The notes beneath the pieces were generated by a model, which was given only the letters and a program-made list of their open reading frames with translations, made no database searches and was not told the DNA's origin. This document shows positions 35,304-47,277 of a stretch of 64,000 nucleotides of DNA, piece by piece. A program made the position numbers and the translations under genes. Source of the stretch: Aquilaria yunnanensis (lineage: Eukaryota > Streptophyta > Magnoliopsida > Malvales > Thymelaeaceae); NCBI GenBank assembly GCA_039654915.1, contig CM077594.1, forward strand, positions 100,764,893 through 100,828,892. The letters run 5' to 3'. Within the stretch, counting starts at the first letter, position 1; each line of letters starts with the position of its first letter.

Positions 35304-36952
35304 TGTTGTAGGAGATTTCCAATATTTTGGCAGTTCTACGATCTTAAAGCGGGCACAACTACCTTACATTTAGCCAATAATAGAAACATAAAAAGAGCCA
35401 CTAACCTGATTTTCCTATGTTACATTCAAAATTGCACTACACTATGAATACTTGAGCTAGAATGTTTCAAATCAATGAGGATGGTGATAGGATTTAGTAG
35501 GTAGTTAAGTTGTTAACAAAAAGGGGGCATGACTGAAAGTTGGATAGCAAGATTATGTAGAAGATAATTGGAGTACGTGTCCAACTAATCAATATAAGCA
35601 TAAGCTTTGTCTAACGCTTTAAAGACAATGTTAGGACCTTTTGCCCATTGGTCCAAGTATATTTTGGACCATTTAAGTGTATAGGAACCAAGGCCAAATA
35701 TTCGAGAAAATTTTCGAAATGCTCGGTTATAAAGTATTGTGTAGCATGATTTCTTGTTTTCTCATACAAGTTGACATGTTGTTCACGTGAAAAAATTTCA
35801 TATTTCTATTTTGGGTTATATAAAAATCTCCACTAACTCGATAAATAAATTAATAAATCATTAGCCCAGTACAAAATTATTTCTATGCATCTTGCTATTA
35901 AAGTGTTCCTTACTTCCTCTTTCATTCTCAACTTAATCCTTATTCGTTTCTCTTAAGGTTTTGGTTGCAGTATGGATAAAAAATCCTTGGCACTGGTGGT
36001 GATCGAGTCTTTTATAGTAGGAGTGAAAGGATAACTTAAGATCCTATTACTGACTTGAAAATATTAGGTTTGGGTCAGCTGTGATAGAGGAATAAACTTA
36101 ATTCAGGCTGAGCCAACTTAACCTATTCTTGTGATGCTAATTTTGGGTTGAACTTGTCTAACTTGACAAATCCAAATTTTTTATTTTTTACAGTTATCTC
36201 AGCCTAAGTGTCCAAACTCAACAGTACAATGGATATAATGCACATATGTCTAATTAGATATAGCATAGATTTTACATTTTTACCCTTTACTATTGTAAAA
36301 AATTACTCACAAGATGACACTCTAAACCCTATGGGTACGAGTTCCAGAGTAAACAACCATTTGCTGACACAACCACTTATTCCTCCACCAAGAACCACCA
36401 CAAATAAGACTACCATTGAGTAGAGAGAAAGCCAAAATGACGACCGGAGCAAGACGATGCTAAGAGTGGTAGCCAAAAGAGGTGAAGGCAAGAGTGGCAA
36501 TCGGAGGAAGCGGAGGACGGGAATCTGAGCAAAAGATTGGTGTGAGAATCAGTCATTTGAAGTGAGGCGGTGGTGATCCGAGGTGAGACGGTGTGATTCA
36601 AGATAAGGCAGTGTGATCTGGGGCGAGACAGCAAGATCTGATGAGAGACAAGGCGAGGAGTGGCATGGCGAGGCGAGGCGAGTTGAGGCGTGGCGAAGCG
36701 AGGTGAGTGATGAGGGGAGGTTGGGCATGGAAGGAGGGCAGGCTGTAGTGGTAGAGGGTTGTGGAATGAGGGTTGCGGCATGGAGAGAAGGCGGGCTATG
36801 CGGGGTAAGGGCTATGGAGGAAGGGTTGCAGCTGTGAAGGGAGGGTGGCAGGGAAGAGATGGGAGATAGAAGGGATGAGAGGACGAAGAGGCTGATGAAA
36901 GCTGGCGCTAATTTATTTTCCAAAAGAAAAATACTTTTTTTGTTAGTTAATG
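35304..36952. other. Spacer with a purine-rich block
   Basis: Bases 36430-36900 are purine-rich with GGCGA-type short repeats (36650-36710) and overlapping open frames on both strands, as seen inside the hAT-like elements. Bases 36060-36170 have 'gggtt/gggctg' phrases like the ends of such elements. No host gene is recognised. Confidence 0.5.
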
Positions 36953-37455
36953 TTTAGACACTTTTGTATTGCACTTTAGACATTTTTAAATTTTTATTTA
37001 GACACTTTTTTATTCATTGAATTGTGTACTTTTATTTGAACACTTCTTTAAATATTTAAACATTTTACATTTTTATTTTAACACTTTTATATATTTAATC
37101 AGACACTTATTTTCTAAAGATAACAAATTATTTACAAGTAATTTGGTCAAACACTTTTACATATTTCTTTAGACATTTTTCAATATTCAATTAGATAATT
37201 TTTACTTCTTCGTTTAGACATTTTTTTTAATTTTTTGAAGATAATAAATTGTTCACAAGTTGATTCTGTTATTTTTTGTTCAGACATTTTTACATATTTA
37301 TTTAGACATTTTTTGATATTCAATCAAATACTTATTCTTATAGTTTCAAACACTTTTAATTTCACATTATAATAAATTATTTTTATATTACTTTGTAGAC
37401 ACTACCACATACTATATTAGACACATTTACATTTTATTGTAGACACTTTTATTAT
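36953..37455 (+). repeat. Array of about 18 degenerate TTTAGACAYTTTT units
   Basis: The motif (t/c)tttagaca(c/t)tttt(t/a), with variants such as gtcaaacacttttac and attagacacatttac, recurs every 20-45 bp for 500 bp, always in the same orientation. Spacing is irregular, so it is not a simple satellite. Confidence 0.8.
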
Positions 37456-37850
37456 TCATAAGCAACAATGACGTGACTTGGAGGTAATGATTGGTGCGAT
37501 CCGACAAGTGACAATGCCAAGATTTAGAGGTGATCGATGGTGCGAGATCTGGATACAATCAGTAATACGATCTAGAGGCAAGGGGCAGTGAGTGATGATA
37601 AGGTTCGGTGGCGAGCAACTGCGAGATCTGAAAGCCGATGATGACTGCAAGATTTGGAGGCGATGACAGTTCGTTAAATGAGGAGGAGGAGGCAGAAGCA
37701 CCGACAGATGTGAGGTTTCAAGGGTGAGGGTGAGTTTTGGTCAAATGGAAAATTAGTTAATTTATTTATTGAATTATGAGTTATATATAAAAAAATTATG
37801 GTTAGATTAGTATGTCTAGTTATACATAGGTTTATAATAAAAAAAGCTAA
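37456..37850. other. Spacer upstream of NMD3
   Basis: Bases 37480-37680 hold repeated 'gatctggaggcga'-like phrases; bases 37740-37850 are AT-rich and may be the far promoter of NMD3. No gene is recognised. Confidence 0.45.
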
Positions 37851-37899
37851 ACCCAACAGAGTTACCCTCACCTCCCCTAGCCCAACCCAGTTCCCCTCG

Positions 37900-38287
37900 C
37901 TAACCCAACCCACACAACACTCTCCCTCACACGAAAAACGGCTCACGCCTCACGGTGAGCCTCGTTTCTTCGTTCGCTCTCCTCGTCTTCGCCTCTCTAC
38001 TCCTTCTCCCAGACTCAGTAGCCAGACTCGCCCTCGCCTCACCCGAGCCACCTCTCCTCTCCTCTCACTCTATCTCTCAGAATCAATCGCCCTCCTCGTC
38101 AGCTGCTTAGTCGCCAGATTCGCCAACTGTCTTCTCAGTCTCAGTTTCAGTCTTAGTCAGTCAGCGCGGCCTGCCGCCGAATCGTCCCTCCTGCCTCCTC
38201 TCACAGTCTCACTCGGATCACTCTTTCCTTCTCTCAGTTGGAGACTCGCAGATCGCCCTCCCAGGCTCCAGGCGTCCAGCAAGCAAT
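37900..38287 (+). other. NMD3 5' UTR exon (start approximate)
   Basis: A C/T-rich leader ends at the donor CAAT|GTAAGC (38287/38288). The matching acceptor is ttttccatacag at 39074, nine bases before the NMD3 ATG. The C/T-rich run is open for 168 codons in one frame (37798-38304), but this is composition, not a coding exon. Confidence 0.6.
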
Positions 38288-39083
38288 GTAAGCAACCCGA
38301 TTGAAATTCTTTATTCGAATTTCAGATGTACTGCTATGCAATTGTTGTTTCTTTGCTTCGTCAATGTATGCCTGGGAATGATTTTCAACAGCCAGAGCTT
38401 GATCACTGTCAATTTGGTCATTTGTTTGTCAATGTGGTTATTTCAGATGTGCAAACCTATTGTTTTGTTGTTATGTGTTGTACTAATTTTTTTAGGATGA
38501 AAAGGTTTCTCTAGCTCTCCTTTGTAAGTAACATAGTTATGGGATGGAGCTCCAGATCTTGAATGTTAATCAAATAGACTGCATTTTTCTTTTCAACCAT
38601 GTTTAGGTACTGCTGTAAGCTTGTTTCAATTTTGTGAAAATCTTCCATCAAGTCTTGTTAGAAGCTCGGTTACAAGTCATGAACACAGTATATGATGCGA
38701 ATTTTAAGTGTCGCTGCCTTTCTCGTGTGATTTCTGGTTGTCAGTACAAGGCAATGCTGCTATAACTTGATACTTGATTTTGGCTAACTAGTTCTCATTA
38801 TTAGCAGTGTGTTTGTTTTCTTGTCTGATTTGTGTGTGCTTGCTACTATCCGTGTATGTGGTCAAGATTGGTAGGAATACTTGTTAAACTTCTGTTTTTT
38901 TTTTTTTGGTTTAGCAGTCTACTGATCTTTTTATTTGTTCAGTTTGTGTCTTGTGCAGTAATAATTTTGTAACTTCAAATTTATAATCGTATATGTGTGG
39001 CCTCTCAAACCTGACAGTAAATCGAGTACACAGATGAACTGATTTTATGTTCTCGTTTTTTGTTTTCCATACAGCCACCTGGC

Positions 39084-40607
39084 ATGGCAACAGGTATGTT
39101 CATAGTTCCTGGAACAACTGGCAACATCTTGTGTTGCATGTGTGGAATACCAATTGCACCAAATCCTGCCAATAGGTGTGTTTCCTGTTTGCAGCTTGAA
39201 GTTGACATAACTGATGGTTTGCCAAAGCAAGCAAGAGTTTTACATTGCCCCAAGTGTGAAAGCTACTGCTTCAATCCGGAAAGAGCTTGGATGAAAGCTG
39301 ATTGGGAGTCCAAGGAGCTCTTATCATTTTGTGTTGGGCTATTGGCTCCTAAGTTGAAACATAATTCTGTCAATGTGGTACATGCTGAATATGTTTGGAC
39401 CGAACCTCACTCCAAAAGGATTAAAATCAGGCTGAAAATCCAAAAAGAGGTCATTAATGGGGCCATACTTGAGCATTCATATCTCATAGAGTTTGTTCTA
39501 CAATACCGTATGTGTGAATCTTGTGCTAAGGTTCAGGCCAATCCTGATCAGTGGGCAGCTACTGTGCAGCTCCGTCAACATGTGTCACACAGAAGAACTC
39601 TCTTTTATCTGGAACAAGTAATACTGAAGCATGATGCTGCAGTGCATGCCATTAGAATCAAGCAGATGGACAAGGGTATTGATTTTTTCTTTGCTAACAA
39701 GAGTCATGCAAGGAAATTTGTGGATTTTATGAGTAGAATAGCTCCAGTGTGGAGGGTTCGAGATTCCAAAGAGCTTGTTCCTCATGATCCTAAAAGCAAT
39801 CAGGACAGTTACAGAAACACATATATGGTTGAGGTGTCCCCGATTTGCCGTGAGGATTTGATCTGTTTGCCTCAACGAGTTGCTCTGAGTCTCGGGAACC
39901 TTGGTCCTCTTGTGATTTGCACCAAGGTGACAAACAACATTTGTCTGCTGGATCCTTTTACCTTGAGGCAAGCTTCAGTTCCTGCTGAATGGTATTGGAG
40001 GCAGCCTTTTGAGTCCCTTATGACCAGCAGGCAGCTTGTTGAATATTTCGTACACAACGTGGAGATTGTTTCTCCTGAACGTGATGTGGGTGGATTAAAG
40101 TTCAGGTTAGCTGATGTGGAGGTGTCCCGTGGATCTGATTTCAGGAATATCTTTTACGTAAGAACACATCTTGGTCATGTCTTGCAGCCTGGGGATAATG
40201 CTCTTGGGTATGACCTTTATGGCGCAAACATCAATGACACTGGAATAGAGCAGCATGCCAACCTTGTTCTTCCAGACGCAATCTTGATCAAGAAGAGCCA
40301 TGGACAGAGTTTAATGAAGAAACCGGGGAAACCTCGTCCTTGGAAGCTCAAATCCCTGGACATGGAAGCGGATGAAAGTATAGGTAGGGCCAACCAAGAA
40401 AAGATGAATCTGGAGTATGAAGAGTTCTTGAGAGATTTGGAAGAGAACCCAGAACTACGCTTCAACATATCACTCTACCACAACAAGGACTATGTGGTAC
40501 CTGAAATGTCAGACGGTGATGGCGAGCCTTCTGTTCCGCTTGAAGAATTGCTTGCGGATCTGGAATTGACTGACCTGGATAATGGTGAAGACTGCATGGA
40601 GGAGTGA
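39084..40607 (+). CDS. NMD3: NMD3, 60S ribosomal subunit export adaptor
   Basis: A single uninterrupted coding exon of 507 residues. The open frame extends eight codons further upstream, but those lie across the acceptor at 39074, so the ATG at 39084 (MATGMFIVPGTTGN) is the start. Zinc-binding Cys pairs are at 17/20, 32/35, 55/58 and 144/147. Conserved blocks include EYVWTEPHSKRIKI, ANPDQWAATVQLRQHVSHRR, GIDFFFANKSHA, LGNLGPLVICTKV, THLGHVLQPGDNALGYD and EYEEFLRDLEENPELRFNIS. The tail has basic PGKPRPWKLK and a Leu-rich stretch VPLEELLADLELTDL, fitting the NLS and the CRM1-type NES of the family. NMD3 binds late pre-60S particles and carries them through the nuclear pore. A 5' UTR intron (38288-39074) is shared with the fragment at 27.2 kb. 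AATAAA near 40889 may be a poly(A) signal. Residue 252 is Ser where I expect Cys (CPICREDL). Confidence 0.97.
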   Translation: MATGMFIVPGTTGNILCCMCGIPIAPNPANRCVSCLQLEVDITDGLPKQARVLHCPKCESYCFNPERAWMKADWESKELLSFCVGLLAPKLKHNSVNVVHAEYVWTEPHSKRIKIRLKIQKEVINGAILEHSYLIEFVLQYRMCESCAKVQANPDQWAATVQLRQHVSHRRTLFYLEQVILKHDAAVHAIRIKQMDKGIDFFFANKSHARKFVDFMSRIAPVWRVRDSKELVPHDPKSNQDSYRNTYMVEVSPICREDLICLPQRVALSLGNLGPLVICTKVTNNICLLDPFTLRQASVPAEWYWRQPFESLMTSRQLVEYFVHNVEIVSPERDVGGLKFRLADVEVSRGSDFRNIFYVRTHLGHVLQPGDNALGYDLYGANINDTGIEQHANLVLPDAILIKKSHGQSLMKKPGKPRPWKLKSLDMEADESIGRANQEKMNLEYEEFLRDLEENPELRFNISLYHNKDYVVPEMSDGDGEPSVPLEELLADLELTDLDNGEDCMEE

Positions 40608-41142
40608 GTATTAAGTTTAGCCTAGGTACTTATAGTTATTGGTTTGAGTTCCTAATATGGGAGTTTTAAGTTTAATCTTTTTGACTTATTTATGTTATAG
40701 AGCATCTGTTCCTATTAGTATAAAGTTACAAATAATTCCTATACTGAGTTATGATTTGGTGGTTTTTTTGCATGGATCCTGATATGTGATCCATATAACC
40801 TACAGAATATAGCTGCATTGTTAGGTCCATCATCGTTTTCTTTTAGTGTCAACTGTTTGGTTCTAAGTTGTGATCTCAAGCGTTTCTAAATAAACTTGAT
40901 GCGAATCACCCAACCTTGGTGTGGAACGGACCCGTGGAAAGAAGAAATACATATACAATCACAAGAATACTATCTTGTGCTGCTAAAGTTGTAATAAAAA
41001 AAGTGTTTATTTATACAAAAGATGGTGTAGCCATTAAGAAGATGCATGCTTCAGTCTGGGAGCGTAAGAGGGTCTCTGTGTGTGTGGCACTGGCACTGGT
41101 AACAACTAGCAAGTCACAAACGAATCTGGAAATTGGTTGTGT
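40608..41142 (+). other. NMD3 3' UTR and flank
   Basis: This is the 3' untranslated region, with a candidate AATAAA near 40889, then unannotated spacer. No second gene is recognised. Confidence 0.5.
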
Positions 41143-41242
41143 TGTCATTTTTATGTTTTTACTGCATTTCCATTAAACTGTGTTATTATTTATGTCATTT
41201 TTATGTTTTTACTGCATTTCCATTAAACTGTGTTATTATTAT
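41143..41242. repeat. 50-bp tandem duplication
   Basis: Two almost identical 50-bp units (tgtcatttttatgttttta...ctgtgttattattta) lie head to tail. Confidence 0.95.
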
Positions 41243-41258
41243 ACTCAAACGACAGCAA

Positions 41259-41281
41259 CCCCCCCCCCCCCCCCCCCCCCC
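41259..41281. repeat. Poly-C tract followed by CA/CG repeats
   Basis: A run of 23 C, then acacacacacgcacgcacacc. The length may be uncertain because homopolymers are error-prone. Confidence 0.9.
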
Positions 41282-41299
41282 AACACACACACGCACGCA

Positions 41300-41965
41300 C
41301 ACCAAAAAGAAAGAAAAAAGAAAAAGAAAAATGATACTCACGTAGCAATGCTTTATATTTTAAATTTTGCTAGATGTACTAAAAATTGTAAGAAAAATCT
41401 ATGTGCTAAGAATTGCCAAAATTTAACATGTCTTATTGAATTGGTTTTAGTACAATTATTTTTAATATCATGCTGTACATGAAGGTCGAGATGTGACTTG
41501 TCCTCTGTAATAAGGTATACCAGCCAATATCAGGCATCTCAAGCATATTGTTTCGTACCAATTTTACGGTCTTAATACCTCTAAAGATATAATTCTTTTT
41601 TTTTTTTTCAGTCTTTGATATTTTTTAAGTAAATTATATTATAAGTACGTATAATTAACTAATTTTATTAGAAACATTTATTGATATTTGAAATAAATTT
41701 TTTACTTTTCATTTTTCATGCCTTAAAAAGCATGGTTTTATTCTATATAATATATTATTTTATATGAGAAAAACTCTTAGCTAATCTAATATATTATTAT
41801 AACTCACACTTCACACTCTTATAATATTAAATTTTAATATATTTTATGTGTTATGTGGTATTCACACACACACTCACTCACACACACATATTGTATTTTC
41901 ATATATAAATTATTTAAGTCCAACATACGCATGTGTGATGTGCTGAAGTACAACATTTTTTGTTT
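41300..41965. other. AT-rich spacer
   Basis: AT-rich, with short CA/CT repeats near 41860-41890. Nothing else is recognised. Confidence 0.5.
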
Positions 41966-42528
41966 GGCCTAAAAGCCCTTTCACCCTCCAAACTTCGCCA
42001 ACCCAGACTTTTTACTCTCTAAGCTTTGACTAAGGTTCACTCTCCCCTCAAACTTTGAAAATTGGTATATTTCATCCACAGCTCACTTAAATAGTTGTTT
42101 AAGGTATATGAGGACATAAATGAAGATAAAATGGAAGATAAAAAACTAACTAACTATTTGACTCATACTTCTATATTATTTCGACTATCTGCTTCAATAT
42201 TTTTTATTTGAATAATTTAGTGAACCACCAACCCTGTACAATATACACAATCTAACTAGTATTCTACACCAAAATATTAATTCATTTAATTCTAGTATTC
42301 AACTCATTTCACAACTAGAGGTTTATGTGGGAAAAGTGATTAGTTAGTCTTTTATATTCCATTTTACTTTTGTTTTAGTTCTCATGTAACCTAAACAGTC
42401 ATTTAAATAAATTGAGGGGGTAAAATGTATCAGTTTTTAAAGTTTGAAGGATGAGTGAACCTGATCAAAGTTTAATGGGTAAAAAGTCCAAGTTGACAAA
42501 GATTGAGGGCCGGAAATGGTTTTAGACC
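41966..42528. mobile_element. MITE-like TIR element, 563 bp
   Basis: The left TIR (ggcctaaaagccctttc...ccaaacttcgccaac...gactttttac...aggttcactc...caaactttgaaaa) and the opposite-strand right TIR (ggtctaaaaccatttcc...caatctttgtcaac...gactttttac...aggttcactc...caaactttaaaaa) pair for about 110 bp. Flanks tttttgttt and ttttatttg agree at 6 of 9. No ORF; Mutator-like by TIR length. Confidence 0.7.
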
Positions 42529-42990
42529 TTTTATTTGTTCCCGGCAATAGCAGGGCTTGGAAGGTGTGAGTGCCACTGCCAACTGCTATCCGATTCTCTG
42601 CCAAGTAGTTTTTTTGGGTCAATGAAATGTTTCCTTAAGCGGGTGGCTCGCAGCAATATCTCGGCTCATTAATAAATTAGAGCCCAAAAAGAATCACTTG
42701 TGGTTCTTCTCTTCGTACCATCTGGTCCCTAGTAGGCTAGTCCCTAGGCCTTTATTAAGCTTACCAATAACATTAGTAGGGTTAGAGAAGAAGTTCACGG
42801 CTTCTGCCTGGATGCACGGAGTAGAGAATAGCCTATAACAATGCAACGGGACAAAGTTCTTTCTTTTCGGAAGTAGAGGGCAAAAACTTGCAAAATTACT
42901 TAAATGAGTTGTTCGCCACTTCCCTCCTTATTTTTATTAGCTTGTAACTTATAATGTAGTATGATTATCATAAAATAATTTAGTAAAAGT
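42529..42990. other. Spacer
   Basis: Mixed-composition sequence with no recognised exon or repeat. Confidence 0.45.
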
Positions 42991-43805
42991 GCATATTGAA
43001 GTCTTTTAATTCATTTAGCATATTTTATTTTGGTCCATACCATCAGTTAAGTTATTATTTTGGATTGAATTTGACTACGTGACAGTTTGCCATCCACATG
43101 ATGGGTCCTAAACTGCCACATGGATGGCTATAGTATAAGAAAAAAAATTTCAAGTTAAAATTAACACACATAAATAATTATAAGGACTTCAATTGTAAAT
43201 TTCCCAAAATCATCTTCTTATTCGTTGTCTCCCCTAGATGCTTTGTCTCCTTCCATCCACCGTAGCTAGCTGCAACTGTCCAGTGCCTTTTGCTGCCGCC
43301 GGACATGAACAACTTTCACAAACCCATATTTGATTCGAACTGAAAATCGAACCAATCCAAGTGAAATCTAGCCTTTAAATCATGGGGCTGTTATTCTCCA
43401 GCTTTAATATTATAAAACCAAGTCATCTATCGGTGACTTTCAAGTACAATAGTGCCTAGGAAGCTTCAAGATTAAATTGGGCCAATACATTTGCATTCTT
43501 CGTCGTTAGTACACCGATTTCACTTGGCACCAACTAAATTCCACTGTCTGCAGCCGCATTGCTGGAATCGCTGGATGTTGGAATCGAAGCAGAGAAGGGG
43601 AAGGCTTAATTGCCATCTGCTGGAAGCCAAGGCCGAAAAAGAAGATGATTTCGGGAAAATTTTCAATTTAAGTCCTTCTAATTATTTGTTTGTGTTAATT
43701 TTAATTTAAAGTTTCTTGTTCATACAATATCGACAATTTTAGAGTTAAGGAAGAAATTTAGGATAAACCGAAAAGTTAGAGACTAAATTTGGATTTCACC
43801 CATTT
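42991..43805. mobile_element. Probable TIR-element remnant, related to the 12-13 kb region
   Basis: The central segment 43325-43450 shares ordered motifs with 12830-12990 (tgattcgaac, gaaccaatccaag). The flanking arms (tgaagtcttttaattca and, on the other strand, tttagtctctaacttttcg) look like a decayed TIR pair. Confidence 0.4.
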
Positions 43806-44104
43806 ACAAATGTTGGAAGTGGAGACTGGGCAGTGAGCACGAGTCGATTGCCTTGCAGTTAACAATTAACATCTGTTGCTGAGGTAGCTACTAGCTAGGC
43901 TAGGCTACTGCTACCTACCTGTGTTTTTCACCCTGTCCCGGGACGGGACCAACTGACAATAACATTCGCCGGTCGTGACTCGTGATTCGTTTAATTGATA
44001 CGAGGAAATTAATGCCTACTTGCCTGTAAATAACAGCCTGCTTCACGTTCACGGTGGAGATCGTGTAGTTGTAAAGGGCCAATTCTGATAGGATAAAAGG
44101 TGAT
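43806..44104. other. Spacer
   Basis: Includes short 'ctagctaggctaggct' runs near 43890. No gene is recognised. Confidence 0.45.
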
Positions 44105-44558
44105 GCAAATATTACAAGAAAACCCTAACTTTTGGCTAACCTACATTTTGTTGCTCCATTTTTAAACACTTATAATTTAGCCCTTTTTCCTTCACGATGT
44201 CCAACAACAATTTCTGAAACAATAATTTAAATTATCTGATAACTATGTTTTAATAATTTAAAAATTTTTAGTATTTTTTTATAGTTAAATGATATTTAAA
44301 AAAATATTAGTTTGCATTTACAAAGAAAAAAATGAATGCATAGAGAAGAAAAATTGATAAAGTAAAATATCTATTAATTATAAAAAAAATATTAAAAAAA
44401 TAAAATTATTGAAAAATAATTATCATACAGCTTAAACTAGGGTTTTAAAAGTTATTTTTAAATAGTGTATAAGAAGCAAGGAACAATGTAAATTTTTAAA
44501 AATAAAAGAAATAAAATGTAGATTAGGTCAAATTAGAGGGGATTATTGTAAGTTTAGC
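44105..44558. mobile_element. Mutator-like MITE F1, 454 bp
   Basis: The TIR starts GCAAATATTACAA on the left and GCTAAACTTACAA on the opposite strand at the right. Flanks aaaggtgat (44096-44104) and aaaggggat (44559-44567) form a 9-bp target-site duplication with one mismatch. No ORF. Confidence 0.75.
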
Positions 44559-44720
44559 AAAGGGGATTTAGCTAGAGCTTTTTCGCGTTGACTGCTACCA
44601 ATATTAATCCTTCCCACTTTATCTGCAATAAGCCATGAATTTCCCACCAAACAGCAATGTTCACAATGTACATTTATGCCCTCATTTTTCCGAATTTTCT
44701 CAAAGCAACTGATTCAATCA

Positions 44721-46042
44721 AGGGAAAATTACAATTACCCTCAATGTTTAACTTAATCTACAATTTGTTTCTTTTATTTTTGAAAACCTATACTTTGCTT
44801 CCTATTTTTTTATACTGTCTGATAATAATTTCTAAAACTATAATTTAAACTATACGATAGCCATCTTACAGTAATTTTAGTCTCTCTCATATGTTTTTAT
44901 AGTTAATATATATTTTAAATTATCAGGTTTTTTTCTATAAATGTTTTTTTCTTTTTTTAAATACATATTACTTGCTCCGTCCCATATTATTTGTATCACT
45001 TTCCTTTTTGAGTTGTCCCAATTTTTTTTGCACCATTTCCATTTTTAGTAAATTTTACCCAATAAATTTATCATTATACCCTTCATTTTACCTTTTATTT
45101 TCCTTGACTTCTTGATACTCTCCCCAAGTTCAACCATCAACAAAGCCATCGACCTCACCCGCCGTTCCGAGCTTCCTAGTATCAATCTTTGTCTCTCTTT
45201 CTTTCTCTGTCTCCTCTTCCTAGATGACCTCGCTGCCAATGAGAAACAACCTATCACCATTGAAATCATTGTTGGAAGTGGCCAACCACAAAAGAGGGGA
45301 CAGAGGAAAAGAAGGATTGAGAATGGATCAACCATCAACAGAGGTATCGATGGCAATTAGCAACGGAGTCGATTAGTGGGTAGAGGCGATTAGTGGTGAA
45401 CGAGAGACAGAAGAGAAGAGGGAAGGACGGACAGCAAATGAGTCGATCAGTAAAATGAGGTGAATCGAGAACTGATGGATGAGGGACAAAGGACAAAAGA
45501 ATTGATGGAAAGGCGACAGAGTACATCGGCCAACGATAAAGGCCAATTGACAATGGAGGCGCGATCGGCGACAGATGAGCGATCAACGATGGAGGACGAG
45601 CAAGGATGAAAGTGCGGTCACTTTACTCATCACCAGCTTCGGATCTTTCCGGTTGGCAAGATCGTGATTGATCAACAAAGGTCGACTGTGTCTTAGAGAC
45701 AAATGCCGAACCAGCAGCTGAGATGTGTGGAGAGTTTGAAGACAAAAGGCAAGATGGGAAAACAAGTGCTAAAACAGACCCTACCTAAAACTTTGTGCAA
45801 AACGAAATATATCAAACAAATCGGGACGGATCGAGTATCATTTTTTAAAAGCCAGCTAATTATGAAAAAAAATATAAAAAATCTTGAAATTACTAGAATA
45901 TGGTTACTAGACAGTTTAATTTAAGATTTTAGAAGTTATTGTCAGACATTATATAGAAAGTAGATGATTAAGTGTAGATTTAAAAAAAAAAAAGGATAGA
46001 ATGTAGGTTAGATCGAACCACGTGGGGCTTTTGTAATTTACC
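44721..46042. mobile_element. Mutator-like element F2, 1322 bp, exact 9-bp TSD
   Basis: The exact 9-bp duplication attcaatca sits at 44712-44720 and 46043-46051. The TIRs pair as aaaattacaa...aatctaca.ttt...actgtctgataataa.ttctaaaa and its mirror, over about 160 bp; F1 has a related layout. The interior 45090-45790 is more GC-rich with ORFs on both strands but no recognised domain. Near 44976-45045 it carries a Stowaway-like end (cttgctccgtcccat). Confidence 0.85.
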
Positions 46043-46282
46043 ATTCAATCAAACGTAAAGAACTTGAAGCTCACCACTGCTTGTCTTTGCACGCCTGAGC
46101 TCCGCTCTGCTCCCATCACCCCCAACAGACCACCCCACGCCACCGTCCGCACCTCTTGCCATCAGCAATCTGCCCCCGGTAGCTGCCCTACTAGAAGATT
46201 GAAACCAGAGTAGCTCACGGTCAAACCCCTCCCCCACCCCCGCCGACCTTCCCGATCGGTCGGCAAGCCACCCACTTCGAGA

Positions 46283-47277
46283 TAGGGATGTCAACGGATA
46301 TTCGGTCCAGTGGATATTCGACTAAATCCTATCCAACGGATAGGATTTTTTTACAATTAAATGGATTTGGAGCGGATTTGGTTTTTTTTTTTTTTTGTAT
46401 CCACCAGATGTGGATAGGATATGGGTTTAGGTCCATCTGCCCCATATCCTACCCGTATAGTCGGATGAGATTTTTTTTACAATTAAATGGATTTGGAGCG
46501 GATTTGGGTTTTTTTTTTTTTGTATCCACCGAATGTGGATAGGATATGGGTTTAGGTCTATCTACCCCATATCCTACCCGTACACACACACACACACAGA
46601 GTAATTACAAGAAAAATTAATTTGGTTAAATGAGTACAATTGTAGCTGGACTTTGCAAGTTGAAATGACATTCATTCACACACACACACACACGCACACA
46701 CACATATATATACATATAAGGGTAATATAGTTTGAACATATATACAGAATCATTCACTTATATACATATATTTTCTGTAAACTTATTTTTGTTTCCTTCA
46801 TATTTAAACATTTTGAGGAGTTGCATTAGTGCGTCAAAGATTTCTGTGAGTATCATCTTGATTTATTAATTTAAGGATAGTGCAAGTTGCAACCATATGT
46901 TTAACTTACCGGATTGTATCGTATGAGTACTAAACATTGTAGTTCAATTTAGCTATATCAGCGTGTTTAAGTTATCTGACTGTTACACTTCATTATGTGT
47001 CTTTTATTGTTAATATTGTTTTGCTAGATGATCAATTTTAATATTTTTTAATTATGATATTCTATTATAAAATTATTATTTTTTTATTATGATAGATAGC
47101 ATGCAGCGGGTTGGTAGATTTTATCCAAATCCTACCCGCTTTAAAATGGGTAGGATATGGATGTTAAAATTGTAAAATCGATAGATAATAGATAGGATAT
47201 GGATTGAATATCCAACATGATGGATAGGATATGGGTTTAGTACTATCCTATCCAAATCCTATTTATTGCCATCCCTA
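46283..47277. mobile_element. hAT-like element B, 995 bp, with 8-bp TSD
   Basis: It begins TAGGGATGTCAACGG and ends TTGCCATCCCTA. Flanks cttcgaga (46275-46282) and cttcgagg (47278-47285) form an 8-bp duplication with one mismatch, as expected of hAT. Subterminal zones are full of GGATAGGATATGG-type motifs. Inside are a 126-bp tandem duplication (about 46343-46582) and CA repeats (46584-46598, 46676-46704). Confidence 0.88.

Noticed and set aside
36410..36923. Overlapping minus-strand ORFs of 123 and 124 codons
   Set aside because: Pro/Ser-rich readings of a purine-rich block that is open in several frames on both strands; no domain.
37798..38304. 168-codon plus-strand ORF before NMD3
   Set aside because: It is the C/T-rich NMD3 leader read in frame, rich in Ser, Leu, Pro and Arg, with no domain; it runs through the 5' UTR donor.
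39060..39083. NMD3 start eight codons upstream
   Set aside because: The first codon is TTG and these codons span the 5' UTR intron acceptor at 39074; the ATG at 39084 is the start.
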